From a virus, in the IMG/VR virus record IMGVR_UViG_3300042301_004089, positions 1 through 44,962 of that record: a stretch of 44,962 nt of DNA; one strand, written 5' to 3'. A program made the position numbers and the translations under genes. Below the pieces are notes generated by a model. The model searched no databases. It worked only from the letters and a program-made list of their open reading frames with translations, and had not been told where the DNA came from. Positions 26,447 to 33,464 of the stretch are shown one piece after another; position 1 is the first letter of the stretch, and each line of letters opens with the position of its first letter.

Positions 26447-27133
26447 TCAGTAAACAATAGAATATTGTTTATATTTTTTTACACTTCTTTCAAGCAACTC
26501 AAATAATTTTTTATAATCGTAATCGCCATTTAGAACACAAGTAACTCTATTTCCCGTAGGATTAGGATTTTTTTCTATACCATGGAATGCATCAATACTG
26601 TTTAACATCCATGCACATCTTTTTTGAGGAAATTTTGCATATAACTTTTCTTTTTGACTATGTTCCCACAAGTCTGTATATTTGTTGTCAACCATAGTTC
26701 GTAAACGAGTTGTTAATCGTTCTTTACTTTTTACAAAATATAATTTTTCTCCTAGTCCATTAAATAAATAAAATCTCATACCCCATCTATTGTCTGGATC
26801 TGTATGTAAATATACATCTCTACTTTCTTTTTGATCTAAAAAACTTATGCTTTTAAATTGTTTAAAAGGATATAATTTAAAGTATTCAACAAGTTCAGGA
26901 AATGTTTTTTCAAAATTGCATATCCAAGGATTTGGTTTATCGTAGGTATTCCACCATAACGCCCAACTTACTTCCCATGGATACTCTTGTTTACCATCGG
27001 CTACTAAGGCTGTGACATTGTGTTTTTTGTTGAAATCTAATTGTTCATTATACCAAACTTTAAATTTACTATAGTCTATAACAGGAGGGGTTGGTAAATC
27101 CAATGGGCAAAATAATAAGTCTTTGTAATCCAT
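26447..27133 (-). CDS. Fe(II)/2-oxoglutarate oxygenase-like protein, 228 aa
   Basis: The motif order is clear: DVYLHTDPDNRWGMRFYLF contains H110-T-D112, the first two iron ligands; RCAWMLNSIDAFHGIEK contains the distal H184; and NRVTCVLNG has R196, the usual co-substrate anchor. The N-terminal third is Trp-rich (WEVSWALWWNTYDKPNPW), possibly a substrate pocket. It is a single-gene unit with its own minus-strand late promoter 9 bases upstream. It is one of four proteins with this pattern between 22.6 and 28.7 kb and shares little sequence with the others beyond the ligands. Confidence 0.65.
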   Translation of the reverse strand: MDYKDLLFCPLDLPTPPVIDYSKFKVWYNEQLDFNKKHNVTALVADGKQEYPWEVSWALWWNTYDKPNPWICNFEKTFPELVEYFKLYPFKQFKSISFLDQKESRDVYLHTDPDNRWGMRFYLFNGLGEKLYFVKSKERLTTRLRTMVDNKYTDLWEHSQKEKLYAKFPQKRCAWMLNSIDAFHGIEKNPNPTGNRVTCVLNGDYDYKKLFELLERSVKKYKQYSIVY

Positions 27134-27142
27134 AATAATAAC

Positions 27143-27150
27143 TATTTATA
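27143..27150 (-). promoter_or_regulatory. T4-type late promoter box TATAAATA (minus strand)
   Basis: Exact TATAAATA on the minus strand, 9 bases before the ATG at 27133. It forms a divergent pair with the plus-strand CATAAATA at 27154. Confidence 0.7.
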
Positions 27151-27153
27151 CAG

Positions 27154-27161
27154 CATAAATA
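27154..27161 (+). promoter_or_regulatory. Late promoter variant CATAAATA
   Basis: CATAAATA ends 5 bases before the ATG of the desaturase gene; no exact TATAAATA lies upstream of that gene on the plus strand. Confidence 0.5.
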
Positions 27162-27166
27162 TAATT

Positions 27167-27934
27167 ATGTTTACCAATTTAATAAGATCAAATACAAAAT
27201 ACTTTATACCCTTACAAATTACACTTACTCTTGTAATACTTTGGGCATTAATATTTGGTGGCTTTTCATGGTATTGGTGGGTGTTTGGACTTATAGGTTA
27301 TTTCGTTACAGGCTGTTTAGGCATCACTGTTACTTTTCATAGATATTTAAGTCATAAGAGTTTTAAAATATCAAAATGGTTAGAGTATCTTTTTAGTTTT
27401 TTTGGTGCTATGGGTGGAACAGGTTCATCTATAGGTTGGGTAGCCGTTCACAGACAACACCATTCTCATAGTGATGTTGAAGGAGACCCACATAGTCCTA
27501 GATTAAATGGTTGGAAAGTTTTATTTCCTAACTATGATTTTAAATGGAATAAATGGCCAATAAGAGATTTAATCGTTGATAAATTTCATTTGTTTTTACA
27601 TGAATATTACTTTGGTATATTATTTTCTTGGGGTCTATTATTAAGTTTACTATTTGGACTTGAAGGATTTATATTTTTATTTTGTTTTCCTATTGTATGT
27701 CAAGTATGGTCTAGTGTATTAAGTAACTATGTTAATCATGCAACATGGTTGCCTTTTGGTTATAAAAACTTTGATATAAAAGATGACTCGGTAAATAGTT
27801 TACCTTTAGCATTGATTACTTTTGGAGAAGGATGGCATAACAATCATCATAAATTTCCAGGACGTTCTTCTTTTAAACACAAGTGGTGGGAATACGATCT
27901 TACTGGTTGGGTTATTAAAATTATTAAAAAATAA
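27167..27934 (+). CDS. Membrane fatty-acid (acyl-lipid/acyl-CoA) desaturase
   Basis: A 255-aa protein with all three histidine boxes of membrane di-iron desaturases: H58-RYLS-H63, H95-RQ-H98-H99 and H224-NN-H227-H228. Hydrophobic segments at about 15-55, 73-93 and 145-190 would form the membrane helices, with the boxes facing the cytoplasm. Length and the HRYLSH/HRQHH/HNNHH spacing match delta-9-type desaturases, and desaturases are known from cyanophages. It should insert a double bond into host fatty acids, changing membrane fluidity during infection. Its end overlaps the convergent oxygenase-like gene by 11 bases. Confidence 0.9.
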   Translation: MFTNLIRSNTKYFIPLQITLTLVILWALIFGGFSWYWWVFGLIGYFVTGCLGITVTFHRYLSHKSFKISKWLEYLFSFFGAMGGTGSSIGWVAVHRQHHSHSDVEGDPHSPRLNGWKVLFPNYDFKWNKWPIRDLIVDKFHLFLHEYYFGILFSWGLLLSLLFGLEGFIFLFCFPIVCQVWSSVLSNYVNHATWLPFGYKNFDIKDDSVNSLPLALITFGEGWHNNHHKFPGRSSFKHKWWEYDLTGWVIKIIKK

Positions 27935-28688
27935 TATCTTCTTTAGATAAAATATCCATATACGGCTTCGATAACTTTGCAAAGATTCTTAATTGTATTC
28001 TAATATCTGATATTTCATTAGTACAGTGTAAACATGAATCATCAAAATGCCATGCTTTATATTTACTCTCATCTAGGTTGTGTTTCGTTTTAGTTCTATG
28101 ATTTTCAAAATATAAATGACCACCACCTGCAGCTATATTTAATGTTATTGAACCAAATCCATTTTTGTAAAATTTTTCATTCGTTATAGGCCCACTATCT
28201 TTATGTACAACTCCTATACTAGGAGGACTTTGAACAATGCAACGTATTGTTAATGGATATTCTATTGGTAGTGATTTAATAACCTGTTGAGTGTATGGTA
28301 TATTTAAATCCGGTCTCCAACTCCAAGGTGATTGATATTTTATCCATAAAGGCAAACGATCATTAGTTTCTAATTTTCCTTCCCAAGAATCTTTTTTAGA
28401 AATTTCTTTTTCAGGGAGATAGGTTAAATTTAACATACGAAAGGTATTGTAATTACCTTTTACTAGTAAACGACCATCATCACTATTTTTATAATGATGT
28501 ATTTCTTTTTGTTTTTCAAATATTTTTTCGGAAAATAAAGTTCCTTCTGGGTCCCATATACTGTTACCCTTTTCATTGTAATTGGTTGTAGCAACCATAC
28601 TGTTTTCAAGTATATTATTTTCTAATAATTCTTGTTTGATTTTTTCTTGGTCAAAATCAAAATCTATCTTTGCCCATATAGGAAACAT
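27924..28688 (-). CDS. Fe(II)/2-oxoglutarate oxygenase-like protein, 254 aa
   Basis: The C-terminal half contains SIGVVHKDSGPI with H162-K-D164, a Gly-rich strand (NIAAGGGHLYFENH), WHFDDSCLHCTNE with distal H221, and DIRIQLRIF with R230/R234. This is the ligand order of 2-oxoglutarate oxygenases of the aspartyl-hydroxylase/prolyl-hydroxylase type. The first 120 residues are polar and helical with Trp-rich loops (KYQSPWSWRPD). It follows the GNAT-like gene after one base, so the two are co-transcribed from 29331. The substrate is unknown. Confidence 0.62.
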   Translation of the reverse strand: MFPIWAKIDFDFDQEKIKQELLENNILENSMVATTNYNEKGNSIWDPEGTLFSEKIFEKQKEIHHYKNSDDGRLLVKGNYNTFRMLNLTYLPEKEISKKDSWEGKLETNDRLPLWIKYQSPWSWRPDLNIPYTQQVIKSLPIEYPLTIRCIVQSPPSIGVVHKDSGPITNEKFYKNGFGSITLNIAAGGGHLYFENHRTKTKHNLDESKYKAWHFDDSCLHCTNEISDIRIQLRIFAKLSKPYMDILSKEDIIF

Positions 28689-28689
28689 A

Positions 28690-29313
28690 TTATGTAATTT
28701 TCTCCGGTAAGTATTTATTTAAAAATTCTTGTTCTGTACAATCTAATAGTTTTATTGCTATTTTTTGTTTCGTTGAGTTTATGTTATACATATCATCTAA
28801 TAAAACAAAATCTTTATAAAAATTGCTAGGCTTATAACCTAAGGTTACGGCCTTATTTTGTTTAAGTCTTTCTATAAATTTATATAACCACAAATTGTAT
28901 AAGTTAAAAGTCATAACTGTTGCCTTGCAATTGAGCTCTTTAGCTAATTCAATTTGTTTAGGTAATAAAAAATTACCATGCCACCAATTTTTACGTAACT
29001 TATTAGATGTCCATGTACGAGATCCTATTATCATTATACTTTTTGACCATGGACTTAAATAACAACCACTGCATGCTATAGGTTTGTTTTCTTTTAATAA
29101 TATAAAAAAACTTCCTGATGGTAAATCGTACCTTTTTTTAATGGCAATTTTATACATTAAAGAAGATGCATTGGATTGCCAATCTTTCCAATTTATGTTT
29201 TTAGCAGCTGGACTGGTGTCTTTTTCAGATAAAGAACAAATATCTTTCAATACGATTTCATGTTCTTTCCAATTTTGACTATTAATTGTTATAATTTTTA
29301 AGTCATTTTCCAT
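28690..29313 (-). CDS. GNAT-like acyltransferase, 207 aa
   Basis: The centre reads like a GNAT fold: SGSFFILLKENKPIACSGCY (about 72-91) as the central strand pair, then IIGSRTWTSNKLRKNWWHG and a helix, LPKQIELAKELNCKATVMTF, and NLYNLWLYKFIERL as a C-terminal element seen in acetyltransferases (N-x-x-x-x-x-x-Y-K/E). The acetyl-CoA loop is not canonical, so the activity is uncertain. It is the first gene of a two-gene operon with the oxygenase-like gene and has an exact minus-strand late promoter 10 bases upstream. Confidence 0.55.
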   Translation of the reverse strand: MENDLKIITINSQNWKEHEIVLKDICSLSEKDTSPAAKNINWKDWQSNASSLMYKIAIKKRYDLPSGSFFILLKENKPIACSGCYLSPWSKSIMIIGSRTWTSNKLRKNWWHGNFLLPKQIELAKELNCKATVMTFNLYNLWLYKFIERLKQNKAVTLGYKPSNFYKDFVLLDDMYNINSTKQKIAIKLLDCTEQEFLNKYLPEKIT

Positions 29314-29323
29314 AATATATAAC

Positions 29324-29331
29324 TATTTATA
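29324..29331 (-). promoter_or_regulatory. T4-type late promoter box TATAAATA (minus strand)
   Basis: Exact TATAAATA on the minus strand, 10 bases before the ATG at 29313, back to back with the plus-strand box at 29335. Confidence 0.75.
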
Positions 29332-29334
29332 TCG

Positions 29335-29342
29335 TATAAATA
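29335..29342 (+). promoter_or_regulatory. T4-type late promoter box TATAAATA
   Basis: Exact TATAAATA 20 bases before the ATG at 29363. Only three bases separate it from the minus-strand box, the tightest divergent pair in the window. Confidence 0.78.
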
Positions 29343-29350
29343 ATACTATT

Positions 29351-29357
29351 AAAGGAG
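29351..29357 (+). promoter_or_regulatory. Ribosome binding site AAAGGAG deciding the start at 29363
   Basis: AAAGGAG ends 5 bases before ATG 29363. A GTG at 29357 overlaps the site itself and cannot use it, so the ATG is the real start. Confidence 0.8.
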
Positions 29358-29362
29358 TGAAT

Positions 29363-29563
29363 ATGACAATTACAATTAACGGTAAAGAATATGATGAAAC
29401 TAAGTTCAGTGATAGATTGAAAAATATTATTATAGCAAGACAAGAGATACAGTCTAATAAGACTAGATTAACTATAGAGATGGAAAAAATAGACGTTTTG
29501 ACTGAATATTATAATGCAAAAATAACAGAAGAATTAGGGTTAGAATCTAAAGAAACGAAATAA
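29363..29563 (+). CDS. Small helical late protein, 66 aa
   Basis: With the ATG set by the Shine-Dalgarno site, the product begins MTITINGKEYDETKFSDRLK. A short beta hairpin is followed by a long helix (about 18-60) with regular Ile/Leu spacing, suggesting a coiled coil. Small proteins of this kind (a TINGKEY hairpin plus a helix) are common in the late regions of T4-like marine phages (recalled). Its TAA shares one base with the ATG of the next gene. It is the first gene of the second late block; function unknown, possibly an assembly factor. Confidence 0.7.
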   Translation: MTITINGKEYDETKFSDRLKNIIIARQEIQSNKTRLTIEMEKIDVLTEYYNAKITEELGLESKETK

Positions 29564-29901
29564 TGGCCGCTGTAGCAAACTTATCAATAGACCAAGGCGC
29601 AACATTTACTTCAGATGTTACGATAAAAGGTATCAATGGTGAAGTTTTTAATCTTACAGGTTATACAGCTAGAGCTAAAATGGCTAAAGGTTATTCTTCA
29701 ACAAGAACAAGAACAACCATTACAACTACAATAGCCAACGACCCCACGACTGGTGTTATTACATTATCTTTAACGGCTACTGAAACAGCTGGTTTAGATG
29801 GCGAAAGATATGTTTACGATTTAGAAATAGTATCAGCTGGAAACACTGTTACAAGAGCATTAGAAGGAATCATAACCGTTCGACCTGAAGTAACTACTTA
29901 A
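29563..29901 (+). CDS. Conserved Ig-like virion protein, 112 aa
   Basis: Begins MAAVANLSIDQGATFTSDVT and is all beta: the INLTGYTA-type strand (here FNLTGYTARAKMAKGYSS), TTGVITLSLTATETAGLDG, and RYVYDLEIVSAGNTVTRALE give the strand order of a small Ig-like domain. A very similar protein is widespread in marine T4-like phages (recalled) and is usually listed as a structural or hypothetical protein. It is translationally coupled to the preceding gene by a one-base overlap. Likely a decoration or fibre-attachment domain. Confidence 0.72.
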   Translation: MAAVANLSIDQGATFTSDVTIKGINGEVFNLTGYTARAKMAKGYSSTRTRTTITTTIANDPTTGVITLSLTATETAGLDGERYVYDLEIVSAGNTVTRALEGIITVRPEVTT

Positions 29902-29929
29902 ATTATTATATATTATAACTTAAAGATAA

Positions 29930-29937
29930 TATAAATA
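29930..29937 (+). promoter_or_regulatory. T4-type late promoter box TATAAATA
   Basis: Exact TATAAATA in the 56-base gap before the gene at 29958, 20 bases upstream of its ATG. Confidence 0.75.
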
Positions 29938-29957
29938 TACATAAAAAGGTATTTTAG

Positions 29958-30239
29958 ATGGTTGATATAACAGCTACAATTAATCCAAATTCAGGTACTA
30001 CAGCTAGGATAAGCTCATCCACGTCTACAGGACCTCAAAAGGTTTCTGTAACAATACCATCATCAGGTCCCTTAGTGCAAAATGGCGCTTTAAAATTAAG
30101 ACTATTACAAGATGTTGATGCTTCTATTTTAGAAGATGGTGCCATGTTACAATATAGTGCCAGTCACGATAAATTTGTAACTAGAACCGAAATTATTACA
30201 ACTACAGGTACGTTAACTATGAATGGTGGAGAATATTAA
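29958..30239 (+). CDS. Small virion protein, 93 aa
   Basis: Begins MVDITATINPNSGTTARISS and is Ser/Thr/Gly-rich beta structure. Residues about 45-75 (LKLRLLQDVDASILEDGAML, then QYSASHDKFV) are the phage-fibre module often seen as LxDVDxSxxxDGxxLxYxxxxxKFV, which also appears in variant form near residue 350 of the 568-aa protein (ILSDVDTSTNAPLAQMD). It lies two bases before the 571-aa fibre gene, probably as its partner or a split N-terminal part. Confidence 0.65.
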   Translation: MVDITATINPNSGTTARISSSTSTGPQKVSVTIPSSGPLVQNGALKLRLLQDVDASILEDGAMLQYSASHDKFVTRTEIITTTGTLTMNGGEY

Positions 30240-30241
30240 AG

Positions 30242-31957
30242 ATGTCAACTATTTTAAGGATAAAACGTACTAGTTCAGTAAATAAGCCGGGTACTCTTAA
30301 ATTAGGAGAAGTAGCTTATTCATACGGTACAGGTGTCTATAATAATAACGGAGACAGATTTTTTATAGGTACTGGCGGTGTTGATGGAAATGGTGATGCA
30401 AACGTCATTGATGTTATAGGCGGTAAGTATTTTACAGATTTATTAGATCATGCTCCAGGTACATTAACCGAAAATTCATCAATCGTAGTAGATGCTAATA
30501 AAGCGACAGATAGATTAATTGTTGGTAACAGTGCAGTTGAAGGTGGTTACGTTAGATTTAACGAAGCTACAAATAATGGAACAAATCATATAGATTTAAA
30601 AGCCCCTGCATCTTTGGCTACCAATACAGTATTTACATTACCTATAGATGGAACTGCCGGTCAATTTTTAAAAACAGATGGTAATGGAAATTTAGCATTT
30701 CAAACTGTTTATTCTAATTTTACAATTACAGGTGATACAGGCACAGATTCATTTAATACAAATGAAACTTTAGATTTTGAAGGTAATTCTCAAATTAATA
30801 CTACTGTTTCAAACAATAAAATATCTTTTAATATAATTAATGAGTCTATTGGCACAACACAATTAACAAATGCTGGTGTTACAAACGCAAAATTAGCAAA
30901 CCCTTCAGTTTCAATTGGTGCTCAAACAATTACATTAGGTGCTGCAGCTACAACAGACCTTTCAGGAATTACTTCTTTAGTCGTAGATGATATTACGGTT
31001 AATGGTCAATCAATTGCGACAACTGCTTCAAACAAAGATATTAATTTAACTCCACACGGAACAGGTACAGTAATTGTTCCATCAGGTTACGAAGGCCGTG
31101 CAGGATTTACTTCTCAATCTTTAGTTAACAAAGCTTACGTTGATGCTATTGCAGAAGGCCTACACGTTCACGCTTCTGTTAAAGCAGCTACAACTGATAC
31201 ACTTGCTGTTTTAACTGGCGGTACAGTTACTTACGATAATGGTACTTTAGGTGTAGGTGCAACTTTAACATTACAAAATGCTTTAACAACTTTAGATACA
31301 TCATATACAGTTCAAACAGGCGATAGAATTTTAGTTAAGAACCAAGCAAACACTGCTCATAACGGTATCTATACAATAAACGCTGCAAAAACTATATTAA
31401 CAAGAGCAATAGATTTTGATACAATTGCAGAAGTAGCTTCAGGAGATTTTTTATTTGTAACTGAAGGAACATTAAATGGTTCAAACGGTTACGTTCAAAC
31501 AGAAGTAACAACTATTATAGGTACTAGTGCAATTATATTTGAACAATTTTCAGGTGCTGGTCAAATCGTAGCAGGTGCTGCTTTAACAAAATCTGGTAAT
31601 CAATTAGATGTAGCTGTAGATAACAGTTCAATAGAAATTACTGCTGATGCTTTAAACGTAAAAGCTTTAGGTATAACAAATGCTATGTTAGCAGGTTCAA
31701 TTGCTAACAGTAAATTAGCTACACCTTATTTTTATATTTCTGATGAATCATCTTCTACAACGCAAATTAATTTAACAGAAACATTATCAATATATGCCGG
31801 CGAAGGTATCGATACTGTAATATCAGGCGATAGAATAACAATTTCAGGAGAATTAGCAACAGCTTCAAACGCTGGTGTTGCTTTTTTCCCTACTGCAAAC
31901 TTTTTAGTAACAAGTGGTTCAGTAGCAATAACAACAATAGACGGAGGAACATATTAA
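30242..31957 (+). CDS. Tail fibre-like protein, 571 aa
   Basis: Begins MSTILRIKRTSSVNKPGTLK, with KLGEVAYSYGTG following: the usual N-terminal attachment segment of marine phage fibres. Later segments include FTLPIDGTAGQFLKTDGNG, a stalk with SIGAQTITLGAAATTDLSG (about 220-240), a conserved globular part from LVNKAYVDAIAEGLHVHASV (about 296-315) to GDRILVKNQ and NGIYTINA, and a C-terminal ISDESSSTTQINLTETLSIY repeat like those in the 568-aa protein. Likely trimeric and involved in host binding or as a fibre shaft. Its stop overlaps the next small gene (TAATG). Confidence 0.78.
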   Translation: MSTILRIKRTSSVNKPGTLKLGEVAYSYGTGVYNNNGDRFFIGTGGVDGNGDANVIDVIGGKYFTDLLDHAPGTLTENSSIVVDANKATDRLIVGNSAVEGGYVRFNEATNNGTNHIDLKAPASLATNTVFTLPIDGTAGQFLKTDGNGNLAFQTVYSNFTITGDTGTDSFNTNETLDFEGNSQINTTVSNNKISFNIINESIGTTQLTNAGVTNAKLANPSVSIGAQTITLGAAATTDLSGITSLVVDDITVNGQSIATTASNKDINLTPHGTGTVIVPSGYEGRAGFTSQSLVNKAYVDAIAEGLHVHASVKAATTDTLAVLTGGTVTYDNGTLGVGATLTLQNALTTLDTSYTVQTGDRILVKNQANTAHNGIYTINAAKTILTRAIDFDTIAEVASGDFLFVTEGTLNGSNGYVQTEVTTIIGTSAIIFEQFSGAGQIVAGAALTKSGNQLDVAVDNSSIEITADALNVKALGITNAMLAGSIANSKLATPYFYISDESSSTTQINLTETLSIYAGEGIDTVISGDRITISGELATASNAGVAFFPTANFLVTSGSVAITTIDGGTY

Positions 31958-32097
31958 TGACATTTTTAACTTGGCATTTAATTGCAATACTTACAGTTAT
32001 GGCTGCATCTTTTTTAATAGGATATAGTATAGGTAAAAAAGACGAAAAAGTTAATTACAAATTTGTAGATAAATTAAAAAATATTTTTAAAAAATAA
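31957..32097 (+). CDS. Small single-pass membrane protein, 46 aa
   Basis: ATG at 31957 shares one base with the fibre gene's TAA. The product begins MTFLTWHLIAILTVMAASFL; residues about 3-26 form one hydrophobic helix, ending GYSIGKK, followed by a basic tail rich in Lys. The arrangement suggests an N-terminal membrane anchor with the tail in the cytoplasm. A membrane peptide between fibre genes could be a lysis, assembly or superinfection factor, but nothing in the sequence decides. The tight coupling supports a real gene. Confidence 0.6.
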   Translation: MTFLTWHLIAILTVMAASFLIGYSIGKKDEKVNYKFVDKLKNIFKK

Positions 32098-32103
32098 TTT
32101 ATT

Positions 32104-32484
32104 ATGCCAACTGTAATTAAACCAAAACGCTCAGAAGTAGCTTTATCAGTACCTTTAGCATCTAGCTTAGAAATAGGCGAAATGGCCGTAAACGTAACTG
32201 ACGGTAAAATGTATGTAAAAAGTAGTGGTAACATTATTAAAGAAATCGGCGGTGCCGGTTCTGTTACATTACAAGGTGCTACTACAGCAGGAAATGTTAC
32301 AACAAACAATATTATATTAAATGGTTCAAATTTAGTATTTGAAGGTCAGATTGAAAATGCTTTTGAAACAACTTTAACAGTAGATGAACCTACAGGCGAT
32401 AGAACAATATATTTACCTAATCAAAATGGAACAATAGCGATGGTTGATGATGCATTAGCATTATCAATTGTTTTCGGAGGATAA
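32104..32484 (+). CDS. Virion protein, fibre N-terminal module, 126 aa
   Basis: Begins MPTVIKPKRSEVALSVPLAS, then LEIGEMAVNVTDGKMYVKSS, the attachment segment typical of marine phage fibres. Residues about 77-115 (LVFEGQIENAFETTLTVDEP, then DRTIYLPNQNGTIA) repeat the module found at about 165-205 of the 260-aa protein at 15587-16369. The protein stops just after this module, so it is either a short adaptor or a fibre whose distal part is encoded by the genes that follow. Confidence 0.68.
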   Translation: MPTVIKPKRSEVALSVPLASSLEIGEMAVNVTDGKMYVKSSGNIIKEIGGAGSVTLQGATTAGNVTTNNIILNGSNLVFEGQIENAFETTLTVDEPTGDRTIYLPNQNGTIAMVDDALALSIVFGG

Positions 32485-32492
32485 TTTAAAAA

Positions 32493-32840
32493 ATGGCAAG
32501 TACGTTTAAAAATGCAGGCATGGCAGTTATTACTTCAGATAACTCTAGTGCTAATTTATACACTTGTCCTGTTTCTACAACTGCTGTTATTCACGCATTG
32601 TACATATCAAACAAAAGTTCTATTAATGCCGCTAGAGTTGATGTAAAAGTTACAATTGATGGTGGTACAACTTTTAGACATATAGGAAAATCTTTAGAAA
32701 TTGACACGAATAATACTTTGACACTTGATAAGCCTGTAAACTTAGAACAAAATGATATACTTAGAATTGTGGCTGAAGTAAATCAAGACTCAACTTCACC
32801 TGATGTAGAAGTTTTTGCTAGTATATTGGAGATTGCTTAA
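32493..32840 (+). CDS. Virion structural protein, 115 aa
   Basis: Begins MASTFKNAGMAVITSDNSSA; strands such as VIHALYISNKSS, VDVKVTIDGGTTFRHIGKSL and PVNLEQNDILRIVAE suggest a compact all-beta domain. Proteins with this TxxVIHALYxSN pattern occur among fibre genes of T4-like cyanophages (recalled). It starts 8 bases after the previous gene and its stop shares one base with the next ATG. Probably a fibre-associated or decoration protein; no enzyme motif is seen. Confidence 0.66.
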   Translation: MASTFKNAGMAVITSDNSSANLYTCPVSTTAVIHALYISNKSSINAARVDVKVTIDGGTTFRHIGKSLEIDTNNTLTLDKPVNLEQNDILRIVAEVNQDSTSPDVEVFASILEIA

Positions 32841-33451
32841 TGGCTTATATTGTTCCTCAAAATATAACAATACCTAAATTAAAAAATTTTAATGGTTTAA
32901 GAAGAACAACTGATGGTATGTTGTATCTAACAACTATTGATAGAGAAAAAAGCACAGAAGAAATTACAGTTTCAAAATATTTTGAAGAAGGTAAATCAGA
33001 TTTAGTGCCTAAAGATGAAACAAATTATGTTGATGAAAGAGATGAATATTATGATGTTCAAAATTTTCTCCAAGATTCTGGAACTAACGTTTTTACACTA
33101 GCTTATTCAATAGGTAGTGCAAATATGATAGCTGTTTTTGTAAATAATATTAAGAAAATTGCCTTTTCAGATTTCAATGTTTCAGGTAATAATCTAACAT
33201 TAACCATTACTCCAGTTAACGGAAGTATAATAAATGTGTGTATGAATAAAAAAAGATATTACAATAATGATAGCGATAAATTTCAACAATTTACTTACGA
33301 TTTTAAATCTACTTATCTTATAAATAGTGATGGAGAATTAGTAAGGAGAGAAAACAAAGCAGTAGCGAGAACAGCATTAGTTTCTGACGATTTTGATACT
33401 TTTGAAAATACAGCTGCTTCAGTTAACTCTACAACATACGTTGGTGCATAG
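32840..33451 (+). CDS. Virion structural protein, 203 aa
   Basis: Begins MAYIVPQNITIPKLKNFNGL. The N-terminal part has RRTTDGMLYLTTIDREKS; the middle (about 80-140) is a beta module, NVFTLAYSIGSANMIAVFVN, then NLTLTITPVNGSIINV, comparable to the C-terminal GDGSTTTITI/VFVNG/IIVRYL module of the 568-aa protein. The last third has a polar stretch with many Asp, Asn and Ser. It lies 13 bases before the 1259-aa fibre gene and is likely part of the same fibre assembly. Confidence 0.65.
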   Translation: MAYIVPQNITIPKLKNFNGLRRTTDGMLYLTTIDREKSTEEITVSKYFEEGKSDLVPKDETNYVDERDEYYDVQNFLQDSGTNVFTLAYSIGSANMIAVFVNNIKKIAFSDFNVSGNNLTLTITPVNGSIINVCMNKKRYYNNDSDKFQQFTYDFKSTYLINSDGELVRRENKAVARTALVSDDFDTFENTAASVNSTTYVGA

Positions 33452-33464
33452 GTACAGATAAAAT

